A stretch of 64,000 bases of DNA from Candidatus Zixiibacteriota bacterium (lineage in GTDB: Bacteria > Zixibacteria > MSB-5A5 > GN15 > JAAZOE01), in contig DAOUTW010000004.1 of NCBI GenBank assembly GCA_030668485.1, forward strand, positions 34,660 through 98,659, given 5' to 3'. A program made the translations under genes and the position numbers. This document shows positions 30,024 to 40,202 of this stretch, one piece after another. The notes beneath the pieces are model-generated. The model worked only from the letters and a program-made list of their open reading frames with translations. It had not been told where the DNA came from and did not search any database. Numbering within the stretch: the first letter of the stretch is position 1; the number at the start of each line of letters is the position of its first letter.

Positions 30024-30081
30024 GATCCCTCGTTTCTCACCTACTAGTTTTAGACAAATCCAGACCTTTAAAGGTCCAAAC

Positions 30082-30633
30082 TTATTGGCTTTTTTGCCGC
30101 AGAGCGATAATATAATCTTTCAGGCTTTCCCGCACCCTCAGCAGGAAATCTACTATCTCCGGGGTCTGGTAATCAGGGTAGGTCCATTTGAGCGGTTCAA
30201 AAGTCTTATTCTCGTAGAGCATCGATACCTCCCCGAAAATACCATCCCCGAGATACAGCCTGTGAGCGAAGTCCTTGGTTGAGGCCAGCGCCAGGTGGGC
30301 CAGACTCACCATTCCGGGATCGATATTGATTGTTCGGCCTCCGGCGTCGTTGAGAAATTGCTGTTCGATCCGGTTGCTGGTCAGCTTGCATTCGCTCAGT
30401 CGACCGGGCGATATCGCCTGTTCAAATGAAACAAAGCTTCGCTGAAGGTCGGAGCCCATCTCTTTTTCATAATATTCGGTATGGGTGAAGGGGAATGTCT
30501 CCGCTTCGAACTCGACCGGGCCGAACAAATCCTCCAGCTTGCCGATGGCCGAAACAAACAGGTCATGATGACGAAAGATAAATCCGCAAACAAGCTTGAC
30601 CGGTTCGATTTCGGTCGGTTTATTGCTTTTCAT
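30082..30633 (-). CDS. DUF4416-like protein
   Basis: 183 aa; 'PVKLVCGFIFRHHDLF', 'FPFTHTEYYEKEMG', 'NIDPGMVSLAHLALASTKDFAHRLYLGDGIF'. Confidence 0.75.
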   Translation of the reverse strand: MKSNKPTEIEPVKLVCGFIFRHHDLFVSAIGKLEDLFGPVEFEAETFPFTHTEYYEKEMGSDLQRSFVSFEQAISPGRLSECKLTSNRIEQQFLNDAGGRTINIDPGMVSLAHLALASTKDFAHRLYLGDGIFGEVSMLYENKTFEPLKWTYPDYQTPEIVDFLLRVRESLKDYIIALRQKSQ

Positions 30634-31444
30634 TTTTACCCTTTTTCTTTCCCGGACAACAATTAAGGCAGAGGCCGCAGATGAGGTGACCGAAATTTTT
30701 ATCGCGTGAAAAGAAAGTCACCTGCTCACGGCATTTATCGAGATCGAATTCCTCCGGCGTTTGGCCGATCGCTCCCGCCGGGCAACGTTTGCCGCAAGCT
30801 TTGCAGACGCCGCAGTTTTGATCGAGAGGCTGATCGGGTTCAAGATCGAGATCGGTCAAAATCGTTGCTAACCTGACTCTCCCGCCGAATTCAGGATGGA
30901 TCAGCAGATTATTTTTGCCGCGCCAGCCGATTCCGGACTTGTATGCAAATTCTCGATGATTGAGATGGCCGATCATCGGGTAACGGGTGAGGACTTTCGA
31001 GGCGGGGATAGGAATGGAATTACCGCCTTTCCCTGAGATCGCCTGAGCCAGACTAAAAGTCATATCATCGAGGCGGGTATTGATCGCCCTGTAGTGCGCC
31101 TTATAAATTTCATTGGGGCGGTCGGTCAGGGTATCCATGACCGCTTTTTGCACCTCGATTCCAATTGATATGGCATAGGGTATTTCTCTGGCCTTTTCCC
31201 TTATTTCGGGATGGATATTTTCGACCAGACCACCCACCTCACAGACCCCAAATGCTGAAGCTCCCAGCGAAAAGGCCAGGTCGCGTAAATCGTTTTTGGC
31301 TTGCATACTTCCCATAATACCAATATTGGCCCTATCCGAATCAAAATCAACAAAAAGGGGGGGGCACAAGCCCCGTTTTGGTTTATAAAAAGCACCGAGT
31401 GTCATCGTGTAACCAATACTTGACATATCGGTTTCGTCATCCAT
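30620..31444 (-). CDS. QueG-like 4Fe-4S protein
   Basis: 'CGVCKACGKRCPAGAIG' and 'CGLCLNCCPG' clusters; 'GIGWRGKNNLLIHPEFGGRVRLATILTDLDL'. True start may be about 31306 (MQAKNDLRDLAF). Confidence 0.8.
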   Translation of the reverse strand: MDDETDMSSIGYTMTLGAFYKPKRGLCPPLFVDFDSDRANIGIMGSMQAKNDLRDLAFSLGASAFGVCEVGGLVENIHPEIREKAREIPYAISIGIEVQKAVMDTLTDRPNEIYKAHYRAINTRLDDMTFSLAQAISGKGGNSIPIPASKVLTRYPMIGHLNHREFAYKSGIGWRGKNNLLIHPEFGGRVRLATILTDLDLEPDQPLDQNCGVCKACGKRCPAGAIGQTPEEFDLDKCREQVTFFSRDKNFGHLICGLCLNCCPGKKKGKNEKQ

Positions 31445-31494
31445 TATTATCGGTACTCTGAAGACTTACTTTTAAATCATTGACGGAGTTTGAT

Positions 31495-31959
31495 ATGGAA
31501 CATGTGCTTGTTATCGGGGGGAGTGGAATTTTACGCGGTGTTTGCCGCCATTTTGCCGGCGAAGGGAAAGCGGTTTCTGTCATAGCTCGCAGTAAAGAAC
31601 GGATAATCGAGATGGTTGCCGAGACTCAGAAATCTCCCGGTCTGATTATCCCCATCGCGGTCGATTATACACAGGCCGATGATTTGCGTGACAAACTCGA
31701 TGAGGCCGCCGCTCATCTGGGGCCGCCGATATTGACTATTTGCCGAATCGCCCCGGACGCAGCGCCGACTCGCAAGGCTGTCGCCGAATTTCTGAACGAT
31801 AACGCCGCGGGGACTCAGATGATTGATGTTATCTGTGAGGAATCTCCAAATGTAAAACCGGAATGGGCCGATGAATTGGATGTCGTTTACTGCCAGATCA
31901 TTGTTGGCTCAAGTATAGAAGAGAATGAAATCTCGGCAAAAATTCTTGACGCGATCTGA
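31495..31959 (+). CDS. Short Rossmann-fold (SDR-like) protein
   Basis: 'MEHVLVIGGSGILRGVCRHFAGEGKAVSVIAR'. Confidence 0.65.
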   Translation: MEHVLVIGGSGILRGVCRHFAGEGKAVSVIARSKERIIEMVAETQKSPGLIIPIAVDYTQADDLRDKLDEAAAHLGPPILTICRIAPDAAPTRKAVAEFLNDNAAGTQMIDVICEESPNVKPEWADELDVVYCQIIVGSSIEENEISAKILDAI

Positions 31960-32012
31960 TCTGTAATAGACGAATCAATAATTCAATATAAATCTGAGCA
32001 TTATTAAATAAT

Positions 32013-32038
32013 GGGACGGTGGTCGGCTGTCCCTTTTT
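32013..32038 (+). terminator. Putative terminator
   Basis: GGGACGGTGGTCGGCTGTCCCTTTTT. Confidence 0.65.
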
Positions 32039-32125
32039 CATTTAAATAATAGCCACTGACGGAAGGAACCACAGTCATGGCTGTATCCTAAGTAGGAAAT
32101 GGGTAATAACCGGAAGGGGAGAGCT

Positions 32126-32977
32126 ATGCGGATTCTATTAATAACCCTGATCTATTTAGCCATAAGTTTTTGTTTTTGCAGTAGCAGTATGAGCGATCAT
32201 ATGGAAGGCCAGAGGGATGATTTGACTTCTGAGCGAGGCGGGCAAAGGCCGGAATTCAGTATTCATTATCATCCCATAAAGGGCGAAACGGGGGAAATCA
32301 GAGGCATGGTATGGGACAATCAAATGACACAACCGATTCCGGGCGCGACCATTCAAATCAGTCGGCATAAAATGGGGACCAATACTGATTCGAATGGCAT
32401 CTTTGTTATAGATGATATCCCTGACGGTCCGGTTACCCTATGGGTTTCCTCACTCGGATATTTAACGGCCAAAATACCCGACCTTCAGATTGAGTCTAAA
32501 ACTCTCATCGTTTTGATTGTAAAACTGGCGCCTTCTATTGTACCAATCGAGAAGGAAGTGGTGGTAAAGGGAACTAGACCAGAAATTGGGCAGTTAGCAG
32601 GTCACCAACCTCGCTTCCGTTCTCGCCATTTTTGCCATTTTAGTCGAAGAAGCCCTTCAATAACAATAGGCAAAGAACCGGGGATGCCTTTAGTAAACGT
32701 AATCCCGGTATCTGAAATCGGGGTCATTATGGAAGATTATCACCCGGAGGGCTGGACCTCAATCAGCCATTTAATCAGGATGATAAAGTCGTCGGATTTT
32801 AGTGACTTAACCAGAATGTCTCTTTCCTTCGGTCCGACTCGGCGTGGATGGAAGAATACGATAAATCAAATAGTCGATGCTTCCTTGCCTATTATTGATA
32901 TTATCGATTGGCGGCGGCATGTATATGAATCCAACCATAAGGAACCCCAAGAATCCCCGCAGGTTATAAAAAAGTGA
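32126..32977 (+). CDS. Exported protein with CarboxypepD_reg-like domain
   Basis: Signal-like MRILLITLIYLAISFCFC; 'GEIRGMVWDNQMTQPIPGATIQISRHKMGTNTDSNGIFVIDDIPDGPVTLWVSSLGY'. Confidence 0.7.
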   Translation: MRILLITLIYLAISFCFCSSSMSDHMEGQRDDLTSERGGQRPEFSIHYHPIKGETGEIRGMVWDNQMTQPIPGATIQISRHKMGTNTDSNGIFVIDDIPDGPVTLWVSSLGYLTAKIPDLQIESKTLIVLIVKLAPSIVPIEKEVVVKGTRPEIGQLAGHQPRFRSRHFCHFSRRSPSITIGKEPGMPLVNVIPVSEIGVIMEDYHPEGWTSISHLIRMIKSSDFSDLTRMSLSFGPTRRGWKNTINQIVDASLPIIDIIDWRRHVYESNHKEPQESPQVIKK

Positions 32978-33060
32978 ATTTTGCTGGGAAGAAAATAACC
33001 GCCTCCTTGTAATCAAGATAGAAGCTGCCAAATAAGAACTGAAACCCAAGGAGGTCGATC

Positions 33061-35157
33061 ATGAATCCCCGAAGATTTCTCCCGCAAGCAGTCTTAGCCT
33101 TTCTTCTGCTTTTAGTTCCCCTGTTTATCGCCGCCGGATCCAACGGGCGGATCAAAGGGAACATCGTCGATGACGCAACCGACGATCCGTTATCCGATAT
33201 TTCGGTTCAGATCGAAGGCACCAGCCGTGGCGCAAAATCGAATATCGACGGCAATTTCGTCATTAAAGGTGTTTCTCCCGGAATTTATAATCTCATCGTT
33301 ACCAGTATCGGTTATGAGACCATCAAGGTGACCGAGGTCAAAGTAGATTCCGACCGTACTACCGCCCTGGAGATCCGCATGAAAAAATCGGTTCTTTCAA
33401 CCGGAAGAGTTACGGAAGTAAAGGGTGTTAGAAAAGGAATAGATTTCCTGTCAACCGGAACGCAGACAATCAAAACGCAGAAAGGTACCGTTTCTGCCCC
33501 GGTATCAACCGTCGATGACTTATTAAGACGCGAAACCGGCGTGACCAAGGACGCCGAGGGTGAACTTCATATCCGTGGCGGCCGATCAGGCCAGGACATG
33601 TATGACATTGCCGGTGTTGAGAAGTCTCAGTCGGATAGTAAGGCTAAGTATAATAGTGCTTCAAATTCGCCAGGGATCGTCCGGCAAAACATTATTGCCG
33701 TGCCGAAACCTGTTTATTGTCCTCCCCCGCCGCCTCCGCCGTATCCATACTGCCCTCCGTATATTAATGGCGCTCCGTATGATGCCATGTACTTCCGGAA
33801 CTACGGTGTCAATCCGTTTATCGATACCGAGGATGATAACCTGTCAACCTTCGCTATCGATGTCGATAATGCATCGTATGTCATGACCCGATCATATCTC
33901 GAACGCGGCGACCTGCCTCCGGCCGATGCAGTCCGGGTGGAAGAATTTGTCAATCGCTTCGACTATGGCTATGAATCGCCCCGGCATGAGCCGTTTGCCG
34001 TCTATCTCGAGGGAGCGCCATCGCGCTTCGGGCGTAACAGTCATCTGTTGCGGATCGGTATCAAAGGTCGCGAAATCAATGAACGTCAGCGCAAGCCGGC
34101 CAACCTGGTATTCGTCATTGATGTCTCCGGTTCGATGAACCGCGAGAATCGCCTGAATCTGGTTAAAAAATCACTGTTCTTCCTGATCGATGAACTCGAC
34201 AAGCATGACCGGATCGGAATTGTCACCTTCAATACCAGTGCTCGCATGGTTCTCCCGATGACCCAGGTGCGCAACCGCTCCCGTATCTATGACGCTGTCC
34301 GCAGTCTTTCGGCAGGCGGCTCGACCAATGCCGGTGAGGGTCTGCGTATCGGTTACCGGATGGCGGAAAAATGGTTTGACGAAGAAAGAACCAACCGGAT
34401 CATCATGTGCTCCGACGGTGTCGCCAATACCGGCACGACCAATCCGGATGAGCTTCTTCGCCGGATCAAGCGGTCGGCCGATATGGGCATCACCCTTTCG
34501 ACTATCGGTGTCGGCATGGGCAATTACAATGATGTCCTGCTGGAGCAGTTGGGCGACAAGGGAAACGGTAATTACTCGTATGTCGACGATCTGGAAGAGG
34601 CCAAACGGGTGTTTGTCGACAACCTGACCGGCACTCTGGAAGTGATTGCTCGCGATGTCAAAATTCAGGTCGATTTCGATCCGGAAGTGGTCCGGAGTTA
34701 TCGCCTCATCGGTTTCGAAAACCGTGACGTGGCTGATCATAAATTTCGTGACGACCGCGAAGACGGCGGTGAAATCGGCGCCGGTCATGAAGTGACCGCG
34801 CTGTATGAAATCAAATTCGAGCGCCAGCCCCGCCGTGAAGCCAAACGTCTGGGGACTATCTTCATCCGTTATAAGGATGCCGATGGCATGGAAGTCAGCG
34901 AAATCAGCCGCCCGATCAAGAGAGGTATTTTCAACCGGCGGTTTAGTGACAGCTCACCCCGATTCAAACTGGCCGCTGCTGCTGCCGAATTCGCGGAAAT
35001 TCTGAAGGATACACCGTGGTCGCACGGCTCCTCGCTGCGCGCGGTGTACAATCTGGCCAGGGAAGTTAATAAAGAATGGTTCTCACCCGAGGTAGATGAG
35101 TTTATGCGGCTGGTGGAACGCGCCGATCGGCTTTATGAGGATCATGCCGAACGATAA
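33061..35157 (+). CDS. YfbK-like vWA protein with N-terminal CarboxypepD_reg and TonB-plug-like segment
   Basis: 'GRIKGNIVDDATDDPLSDISVQIEGTSRGAKSNIDGNFVIKGVSPGIYNL', 'TVDDLLRRETGVTKDAEGELHIRGGRSGQDMYDIAGV', MIDAS 'FVIDVSGSMN', C-terminal YfbK/DUF3520-like region. Confidence 0.88.
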   Translation: MNPRRFLPQAVLAFLLLLVPLFIAAGSNGRIKGNIVDDATDDPLSDISVQIEGTSRGAKSNIDGNFVIKGVSPGIYNLIVTSIGYETIKVTEVKVDSDRTTALEIRMKKSVLSTGRVTEVKGVRKGIDFLSTGTQTIKTQKGTVSAPVSTVDDLLRRETGVTKDAEGELHIRGGRSGQDMYDIAGVEKSQSDSKAKYNSASNSPGIVRQNIIAVPKPVYCPPPPPPPYPYCPPYINGAPYDAMYFRNYGVNPFIDTEDDNLSTFAIDVDNASYVMTRSYLERGDLPPADAVRVEEFVNRFDYGYESPRHEPFAVYLEGAPSRFGRNSHLLRIGIKGREINERQRKPANLVFVIDVSGSMNRENRLNLVKKSLFFLIDELDKHDRIGIVTFNTSARMVLPMTQVRNRSRIYDAVRSLSAGGSTNAGEGLRIGYRMAEKWFDEERTNRIIMCSDGVANTGTTNPDELLRRIKRSADMGITLSTIGVGMGNYNDVLLEQLGDKGNGNYSYVDDLEEAKRVFVDNLTGTLEVIARDVKIQVDFDPEVVRSYRLIGFENRDVADHKFRDDREDGGEIGAGHEVTALYEIKFERQPRREAKRLGTIFIRYKDADGMEVSEISRPIKRGIFNRRFSDSSPRFKLAAAAAEFAEILKDTPWSHGSSLRAVYNLAREVNKEWFSPEVDEFMRLVERADRLYEDHAER

Positions 35158-35197
35158 AAATACAGAAACCATATCCATATCTTCAACACACGCCAAA

Positions 35198-35223
35198 GAG
35201 GCGGCCGCCCGGTCGCCTCTTTT
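35198..35223 (+). terminator. Putative terminator
   Basis: GAGGCG-GCCGCCCGGT-CGCCTCTTTTC. Confidence 0.7.
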
Positions 35224-35366
35224 CAATAATTGATATGTCAATTTTTGTCATCAAAGCATCTTGCAAAAATCGGGAAATGATTTATATTATCACATAAGGG
35301 AAAATCAACGAATCAGGTAATCGTTAGGCGGCGTTTTATGCCATATCGAACGCCGGACAAATATCA

Positions 35367-37790
35367 ATGTTAATTAAGCCAAATTGGGGGGAAGGCGCCT
35401 TTCACGGCCAATCGGTCGGATTCAAGCTTTCCTGGATTATAGTTCTCTTTTATCCGGCCCTTGCCATAGTCGGACTGGTCCTGTTTATGACTGCGCCTGT
35501 TTTCGCCGAGGATGACGCGGTCGAGTATCGGCTGACCAAGGTCCAGAGCTGGGTCGGGGTGGCCAACTTCTGGTTGGTGGATCTGGACGGTGATGGCAGC
35601 GAAGATATTTTCCGCCTCTATGACGATTACCGCACCTATCATGTTAATCGATTTGTTCGTAAGCGGGTTCTGGGACCGGCTCTTTATCAGGGTAATTCTC
35701 TGCATAAAATATGTGAAGCAGCGCCCATCGATATTGATAATACTCCAGGTACGGAAATCGCTCTAATCAAACATGATATCTCCGGTGACAGTATTTGGAT
35801 CGAAGTCTACAAAGGCTCTGAAAAAGAAATGTTGTGTCAAACCAAAGCGGTTGTCGGCGAAAACAGGTCTAAAACGAGCGACCAATGGGACGGCGGCGCC
35901 AGTATCTGTTATGCCGAAGATCTCGATGACGATGGTTCCAAAGAGATAATTCTGCCTCTGACGGTAGCCCATGATCTCTACCCGCGAGGTGTTTACGTTT
36001 ATGATTATCCCTCCGGAGATTTGAAGTGGTGGTTTCCTACGGCAGGCATACCAATGCCCTTAATCTTTGCCGATGCCAACAAGGACGGCTTCAAGGAAAT
36101 ATATATTAAGACTTTTGCCTGCTTTAACGGCGCTGTCGTTGGAGACCTGGTCGACACTCTGTCCTACATTCATGTCCTCGATCATCTCGGTAATGTACTA
36201 TGGAGTCAGGTATTGGGTGACGGTTTTGACCTCCAGACCAGGGAACCACATATTTGCGATTGTGACGGTGATGGGATCATCGAAATATATTATACCATGA
36301 TTTTGGACAGCGAAGAATTTGATCAGCGGGTATGGGCACTTCAGAAACGACGGGCCAAAGACAATTTCTTTATCGATCAACTGCAGTTTGGGGCTGATCA
36401 GGAATATGTTTGTATATATTCTGCCAATTTTGACAACGATGATAGCCGAAAATTACTTCTTGATAAAAATATGTGTCTGATTGATCCGGTTGAACTGAGC
36501 ATTCTCGACTACGGGAATATTAAAAATGGTAAAATTCTACAAATAAAAGATATCCATGATGAGGACCCCCGGCCGGAGATAATCCTCTCCAGAGAAGACA
36601 CTCTCTATATCGCCGATGCCGATCTGAATATTCGTGGGACCTTTGGGAGGGGTACCGACGGCTTCTACACTAAGGCCGAGTATATCAATACCCCTTTTGG
36701 CGATCAATACATTTTGACTACCGCCATAATTCCCGGGGAACGTTCCGCCAGTGTACTCGATGTCTATTCTGTTGAGTCTGTGCCGATTGTCAGGGAGTGG
36801 CATCCCAGAATATCTTTTTGGATGGTGTTCCTGGCATTGGTGGTCGGCGCCTTGATCGGTGCGGTTTTCTGCTATTTCTTTCTCAGGAGCAGGCGTCCGG
36901 TGTCTCCCCGCAGAGTCACTCATACAGCCCAGTACAGCAATCTGCTGACTACGCTGGTGAACTTCAATCACGGACAAATGGCGGGGAAAAATCTGAATCG
37001 GCTGATATTCCTCTTTTCCAATTTACCGGAAACGACCGAGAAGCTGGAAGAGATCAAACCGAATTTGAAATCGGCCGTCGATGCCTATCATTCATTTACT
37101 TTTCCACAACTCAATAATATCGTCAGCAGCTCCGAGAAGTTAAATTCGATAAAAGAACCTGTGCAGAATCTGGTCCGTGAGATCAATAAAATAACGGATA
37201 GCCTCAAGGATTTACAGGTCCTGGAACTCGACACTGAACAGGCCGCGGTGTTGAAGAAGGTGATCCCCGGTTCTATCGAGCATATTAAGGGCTCAATAGG
37301 TCAGATCAGGAAATACTTGCAGACTCATTTTTCAGCCAATATCCTTCGGGTGATAACTGAAGTCCTGGCTGCCGTGGCCGGTCGGTTTCAGCAGCATGGT
37401 GTCGGATTTTCGGAGATTAGGAGCAGCGGCGGGAGCGGTCAATTGATCTTTTTTGACGAATCCGCCTTGGCGGCCATCTTTGAGGAACTGTTAAGTAATG
37501 CTTCCGATGCGATGGCCGAATCGGATATAAAAAGCTTAAGGCTTGATGTGGAATTCAACGAGGGAGAAGCTGTAATAAGATTGTCCGATACCGGCAAAGG
37601 TCTCCAGGCAGCTAACAATGATCAGCTTTTCAGTCGCGATTACAGTACCCGCGGCACTGATCGGGGATATGGTCTGTATCATGCACGGCAGCAGGTGGAA
37701 CGATTCGGAGGGCATATCAGAATGTATGATAATGACGGCGGACCGGGGGCGACGGTGGAAATGGTTCTTAAAACGGTGAATCATGAATAA
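35367..37790 (+). CDS. Membrane sensor kinase with FG-GAP-like propeller sensor and HATPase domain
   Basis: Sensor motifs 'DLDGDGSEDIFRLYDD', 'DANKDGFKEIYI'; TM 'FWMVFLALVVGALIGAVFCYFFL'; N/G boxes 'EELLSNASDAM', 'DTGKGL', 'GYGLYHARQQVERFGG'. Confidence 0.82.
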   Translation: MLIKPNWGEGAFHGQSVGFKLSWIIVLFYPALAIVGLVLFMTAPVFAEDDAVEYRLTKVQSWVGVANFWLVDLDGDGSEDIFRLYDDYRTYHVNRFVRKRVLGPALYQGNSLHKICEAAPIDIDNTPGTEIALIKHDISGDSIWIEVYKGSEKEMLCQTKAVVGENRSKTSDQWDGGASICYAEDLDDDGSKEIILPLTVAHDLYPRGVYVYDYPSGDLKWWFPTAGIPMPLIFADANKDGFKEIYIKTFACFNGAVVGDLVDTLSYIHVLDHLGNVLWSQVLGDGFDLQTREPHICDCDGDGIIEIYYTMILDSEEFDQRVWALQKRRAKDNFFIDQLQFGADQEYVCIYSANFDNDDSRKLLLDKNMCLIDPVELSILDYGNIKNGKILQIKDIHDEDPRPEIILSREDTLYIADADLNIRGTFGRGTDGFYTKAEYINTPFGDQYILTTAIIPGERSASVLDVYSVESVPIVREWHPRISFWMVFLALVVGALIGAVFCYFFLRSRRPVSPRRVTHTAQYSNLLTTLVNFNHGQMAGKNLNRLIFLFSNLPETTEKLEEIKPNLKSAVDAYHSFTFPQLNNIVSSSEKLNSIKEPVQNLVREINKITDSLKDLQVLELDTEQAAVLKKVIPGSIEHIKGSIGQIRKYLQTHFSANILRVITEVLAAVAGRFQQHGVGFSEIRSSGGSGQLIFFDESALAAIFEELLSNASDAMAESDIKSLRLDVEFNEGEAVIRLSDTGKGLQAANNDQLFSRDYSTRGTDRGYGLYHARQQVERFGGHIRMYDNDGGPGATVEMVLKTVNHE

Positions 37791-39144
37791 AGCGGTGTTA
37801 AATGTTTTGCTGGTTGATGATGATCCCGATTTTATCGGCGATTTCAAGATGCTTTTGCCCTCCGATTACGATTGTCGGGCAGTGCTGACTGTCGATGAGG
37901 CGGACCGGTATCTGAACCGCAGTGAAGTCGATGTTGTCTTTCTCGATATTGAACTTGGAACGGGCGGCAACGGCCTTTCATATCTGCAGCGGCTAAAAGC
38001 TGATAATCCCTATTTGCCGGTCATCATGATTTCGGCCGATCAGGAAATTCAGACCGTGGTTAAGGCGATGCAACTGGGGGCCTCCGATTATGTCGGCAAA
38101 AGCCCTCATCTGGATCAATTGAAAATTTCTATAGCCCGCGCAATCGAGGAAAGTCATTTCCGCCGGCGTTATGACCTTCTGGAATCGGAGCTTGATGATT
38201 TGACCGGAGACATGATCGGAGAAAGCGAAATCATCCGGTCGATCAAAATGGAAATGCAAAGGCTGGCTGATGTGCCCTCAAATGTTTTAATCACCGGTCG
38301 CAGCGGTACCGGCAAAGAACTGGTCGCACGCGGCATCCATCGCTTGTCATCGCAAAAAGGGAAATTATTTTTGGCGATAAATTGCCCGGCTCTTTCGCGG
38401 GAATTGATTGAGAGTGAATTGTTTGGCCATGAGAAAGGGGCTTTCACCGGCGCCGAAGCCCGACGCATAGGGAAATTCGAGCAGGTTGGCGAAGGGACTT
38501 TGTTTCTCGATGAAATCACCGAGATTCCCATCGATGTCCAGGCGAAATTACTGCGTGTGCTTCAGGAACGGGAGTTTGAAAGGGTGGGAGGCAACCACCT
38601 GATACCGTTTAAAGGGCGTATTCTGGCATCTACCAATCGTGATATCGATCAGACTGTTGCCAATGGGACGCTTCGGGAAGACCTCCTGTATCGTCTCAAT
38701 GTAACCAGTATCCATCTGCCGCTACTCTCAGAACGCCGGGATGATATTCCACTGTTGATTGATTATTTTGTCCAGGCCAAATCCCGGGAAATGAAAAGAC
38801 CGGTCCCTAATATCGAAGAGGAGGCGTCGCGTCTGCTCAGTTCTTATGATTGGCCAGGGAATGTCCGCGAATTGAGTAATTGCATTGAAAGCGCGATTGT
38901 GCATACCGATCGGAAAACCCTGGGGATATCCGATTTTGGCCGTTGCATGATGAGTTCCGGAATTTTAGGATCCTACGAAGAAACCAAAAAAAAATTCATG
39001 GATGAATTTCAGCGGAATTATATAAATGCAATTTTGCAGAAGAACGAAGGCAATATCACCAAAACGGCCAAGGATATGGGAGTCACACGGCAGGGGCTGG
39101 TGAAAATGATGAAAAACTGCGGCTTACGGCAGGATGATGAGTGA
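37783..39144 (+). CDS. Sigma54-dependent NtrC-family response regulator
   Basis: REC domain, 'GRSGTGKELVARGIH', 'GHEKGAFTGAEARRIGKFEQ', Fis-type HTH; overlaps the kinase gene by 8 bp. Confidence 0.95.
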   Translation: MNKAVLNVLLVDDDPDFIGDFKMLLPSDYDCRAVLTVDEADRYLNRSEVDVVFLDIELGTGGNGLSYLQRLKADNPYLPVIMISADQEIQTVVKAMQLGASDYVGKSPHLDQLKISIARAIEESHFRRRYDLLESELDDLTGDMIGESEIIRSIKMEMQRLADVPSNVLITGRSGTGKELVARGIHRLSSQKGKLFLAINCPALSRELIESELFGHEKGAFTGAEARRIGKFEQVGEGTLFLDEITEIPIDVQAKLLRVLQEREFERVGGNHLIPFKGRILASTNRDIDQTVANGTLREDLLYRLNVTSIHLPLLSERRDDIPLLIDYFVQAKSREMKRPVPNIEEEASRLLSSYDWPGNVRELSNCIESAIVHTDRKTLGISDFGRCMMSSGILGSYEETKKKFMDEFQRNYINAILQKNEGNITKTAKDMGVTRQGLVKMMKNCGLRQDDE

Positions 39145-39417
39145 CCTCTATATCAACTCCAGTATGATTTCGTAAACTCCGGTTTCCAGCTACAACTATT
39201 TCATTGGCATGATGTTATACCGGCGTGGTGATTGTAGCGACAACTGCAGGTGTCTCCAGCCCGTTTCAATTGCCCGATAAAAATTGCGGAGAAAAGGATG
39301 TTATCGGGCTATGTCATTGACCGATAATGACAACCGGAAAAAACTAACTCTCTCGTGATTGCTCACGCATTCCGGCATGAATGTTGTATGCAATGTGATT
39401 ATGTTATCGGGAGTTTT

Positions 39418-39858
39418 ATGAGGGAATTGATGAAAGATTGGTTGGAAAAACCCCGCGTTCTGATCGTAGATGACGATACTGAGTTCATTTCCGATTTAAA
39501 AGTCCTGCTGTCTTCCGAATTCGAAATTCTTGCCGCATCCGGTACCCGGCGGGCTATGGAGATACTCAGTGAGCGCCAGCCGGATTGCCTGCTCCTCGAT
39601 CTGAATATGCCTGAATATTTTGGAAAAGATCCCAAAGATGAGGGTCTCTCATTTTTGAAATATCTACGGGAGGACGCCGATCCTCGCATGGCAGCCAGAT
39701 TACCGGTAATCGTACTTACCGCGCGCCAGGGTGAGAATCCCATAGAGAATGCCGGCGAATACGGGATTGCCGGCCTTTATCGCAAACCCCCCGATATAAA
39801 ACATTTGAAAACAGCGATCTGGAAGCTGGTGGAGGGCATTAACGGAAACCCGTCATAA
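39418..39858 (+). CDS. Single-domain response regulator (REC)
   Basis: 'RVLIVDDDTEFISDLKVLL...CLLLDLNMPEYFG...VIVLTARQG'; CGGGAG RBS before ATG 39418. Confidence 0.87.
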   Translation: MRELMKDWLEKPRVLIVDDDTEFISDLKVLLSSEFEILAASGTRRAMEILSERQPDCLLLDLNMPEYFGKDPKDEGLSFLKYLREDADPRMAARLPVIVLTARQGENPIENAGEYGIAGLYRKPPDIKHLKTAIWKLVEGINGNPS

Positions 39859-39934
39859 GCCGGAAAGTTATTGGACTAGTTGCTTTACATATAGGGCTTT
39901 TTGCAGGGTGCATTTATAATATATTTATTATATC

Positions 39935-40063
39935 CTAAAAAAAACCGCTGGCGCCCTGATAGCTTGAGGGGATTAAATTTTAATCTCTGAGGGGGGAAGG
40001 GTTTGGATCGGCGGATTTGATGGACCGGCGGAGTTCGTGCTCTCTACGTCGGTCCTTTTTTTT
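39935..40063 (+). ncRNA. Possible structured RNA or long 3' UTR ending in a terminator
   Basis: Hairpin GGGGATTAAA-T-TTTAATCTCT, then GGACCG...CGGTCC followed by T8; no ORF. Confidence 0.25.
40022..40063 (+). terminator. Rho-independent terminator
   Basis: GGACCG-N22-CGGTCCTTTTTTTT. Confidence 0.6.
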
Positions 40064-40202
40064 ATATCGGTTGCTTGTCACATGTGAAAATAATAGATTG
40101 CGTTATCGACATTTTTCGGCAACATAAACGGCCGGTCTACGTTAATAAAATATTGTCATGGTCGTAGTGCGTCAACGTGCCAAAGAAATTAGCGGAGGTA
40201 TT

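Noticed and set aside
28761-31444. murA/DUF4416/QueG-like group as a novel system
   Set aside because: Ordinary housekeeping-type genes; adjacency alone does not support a new function.
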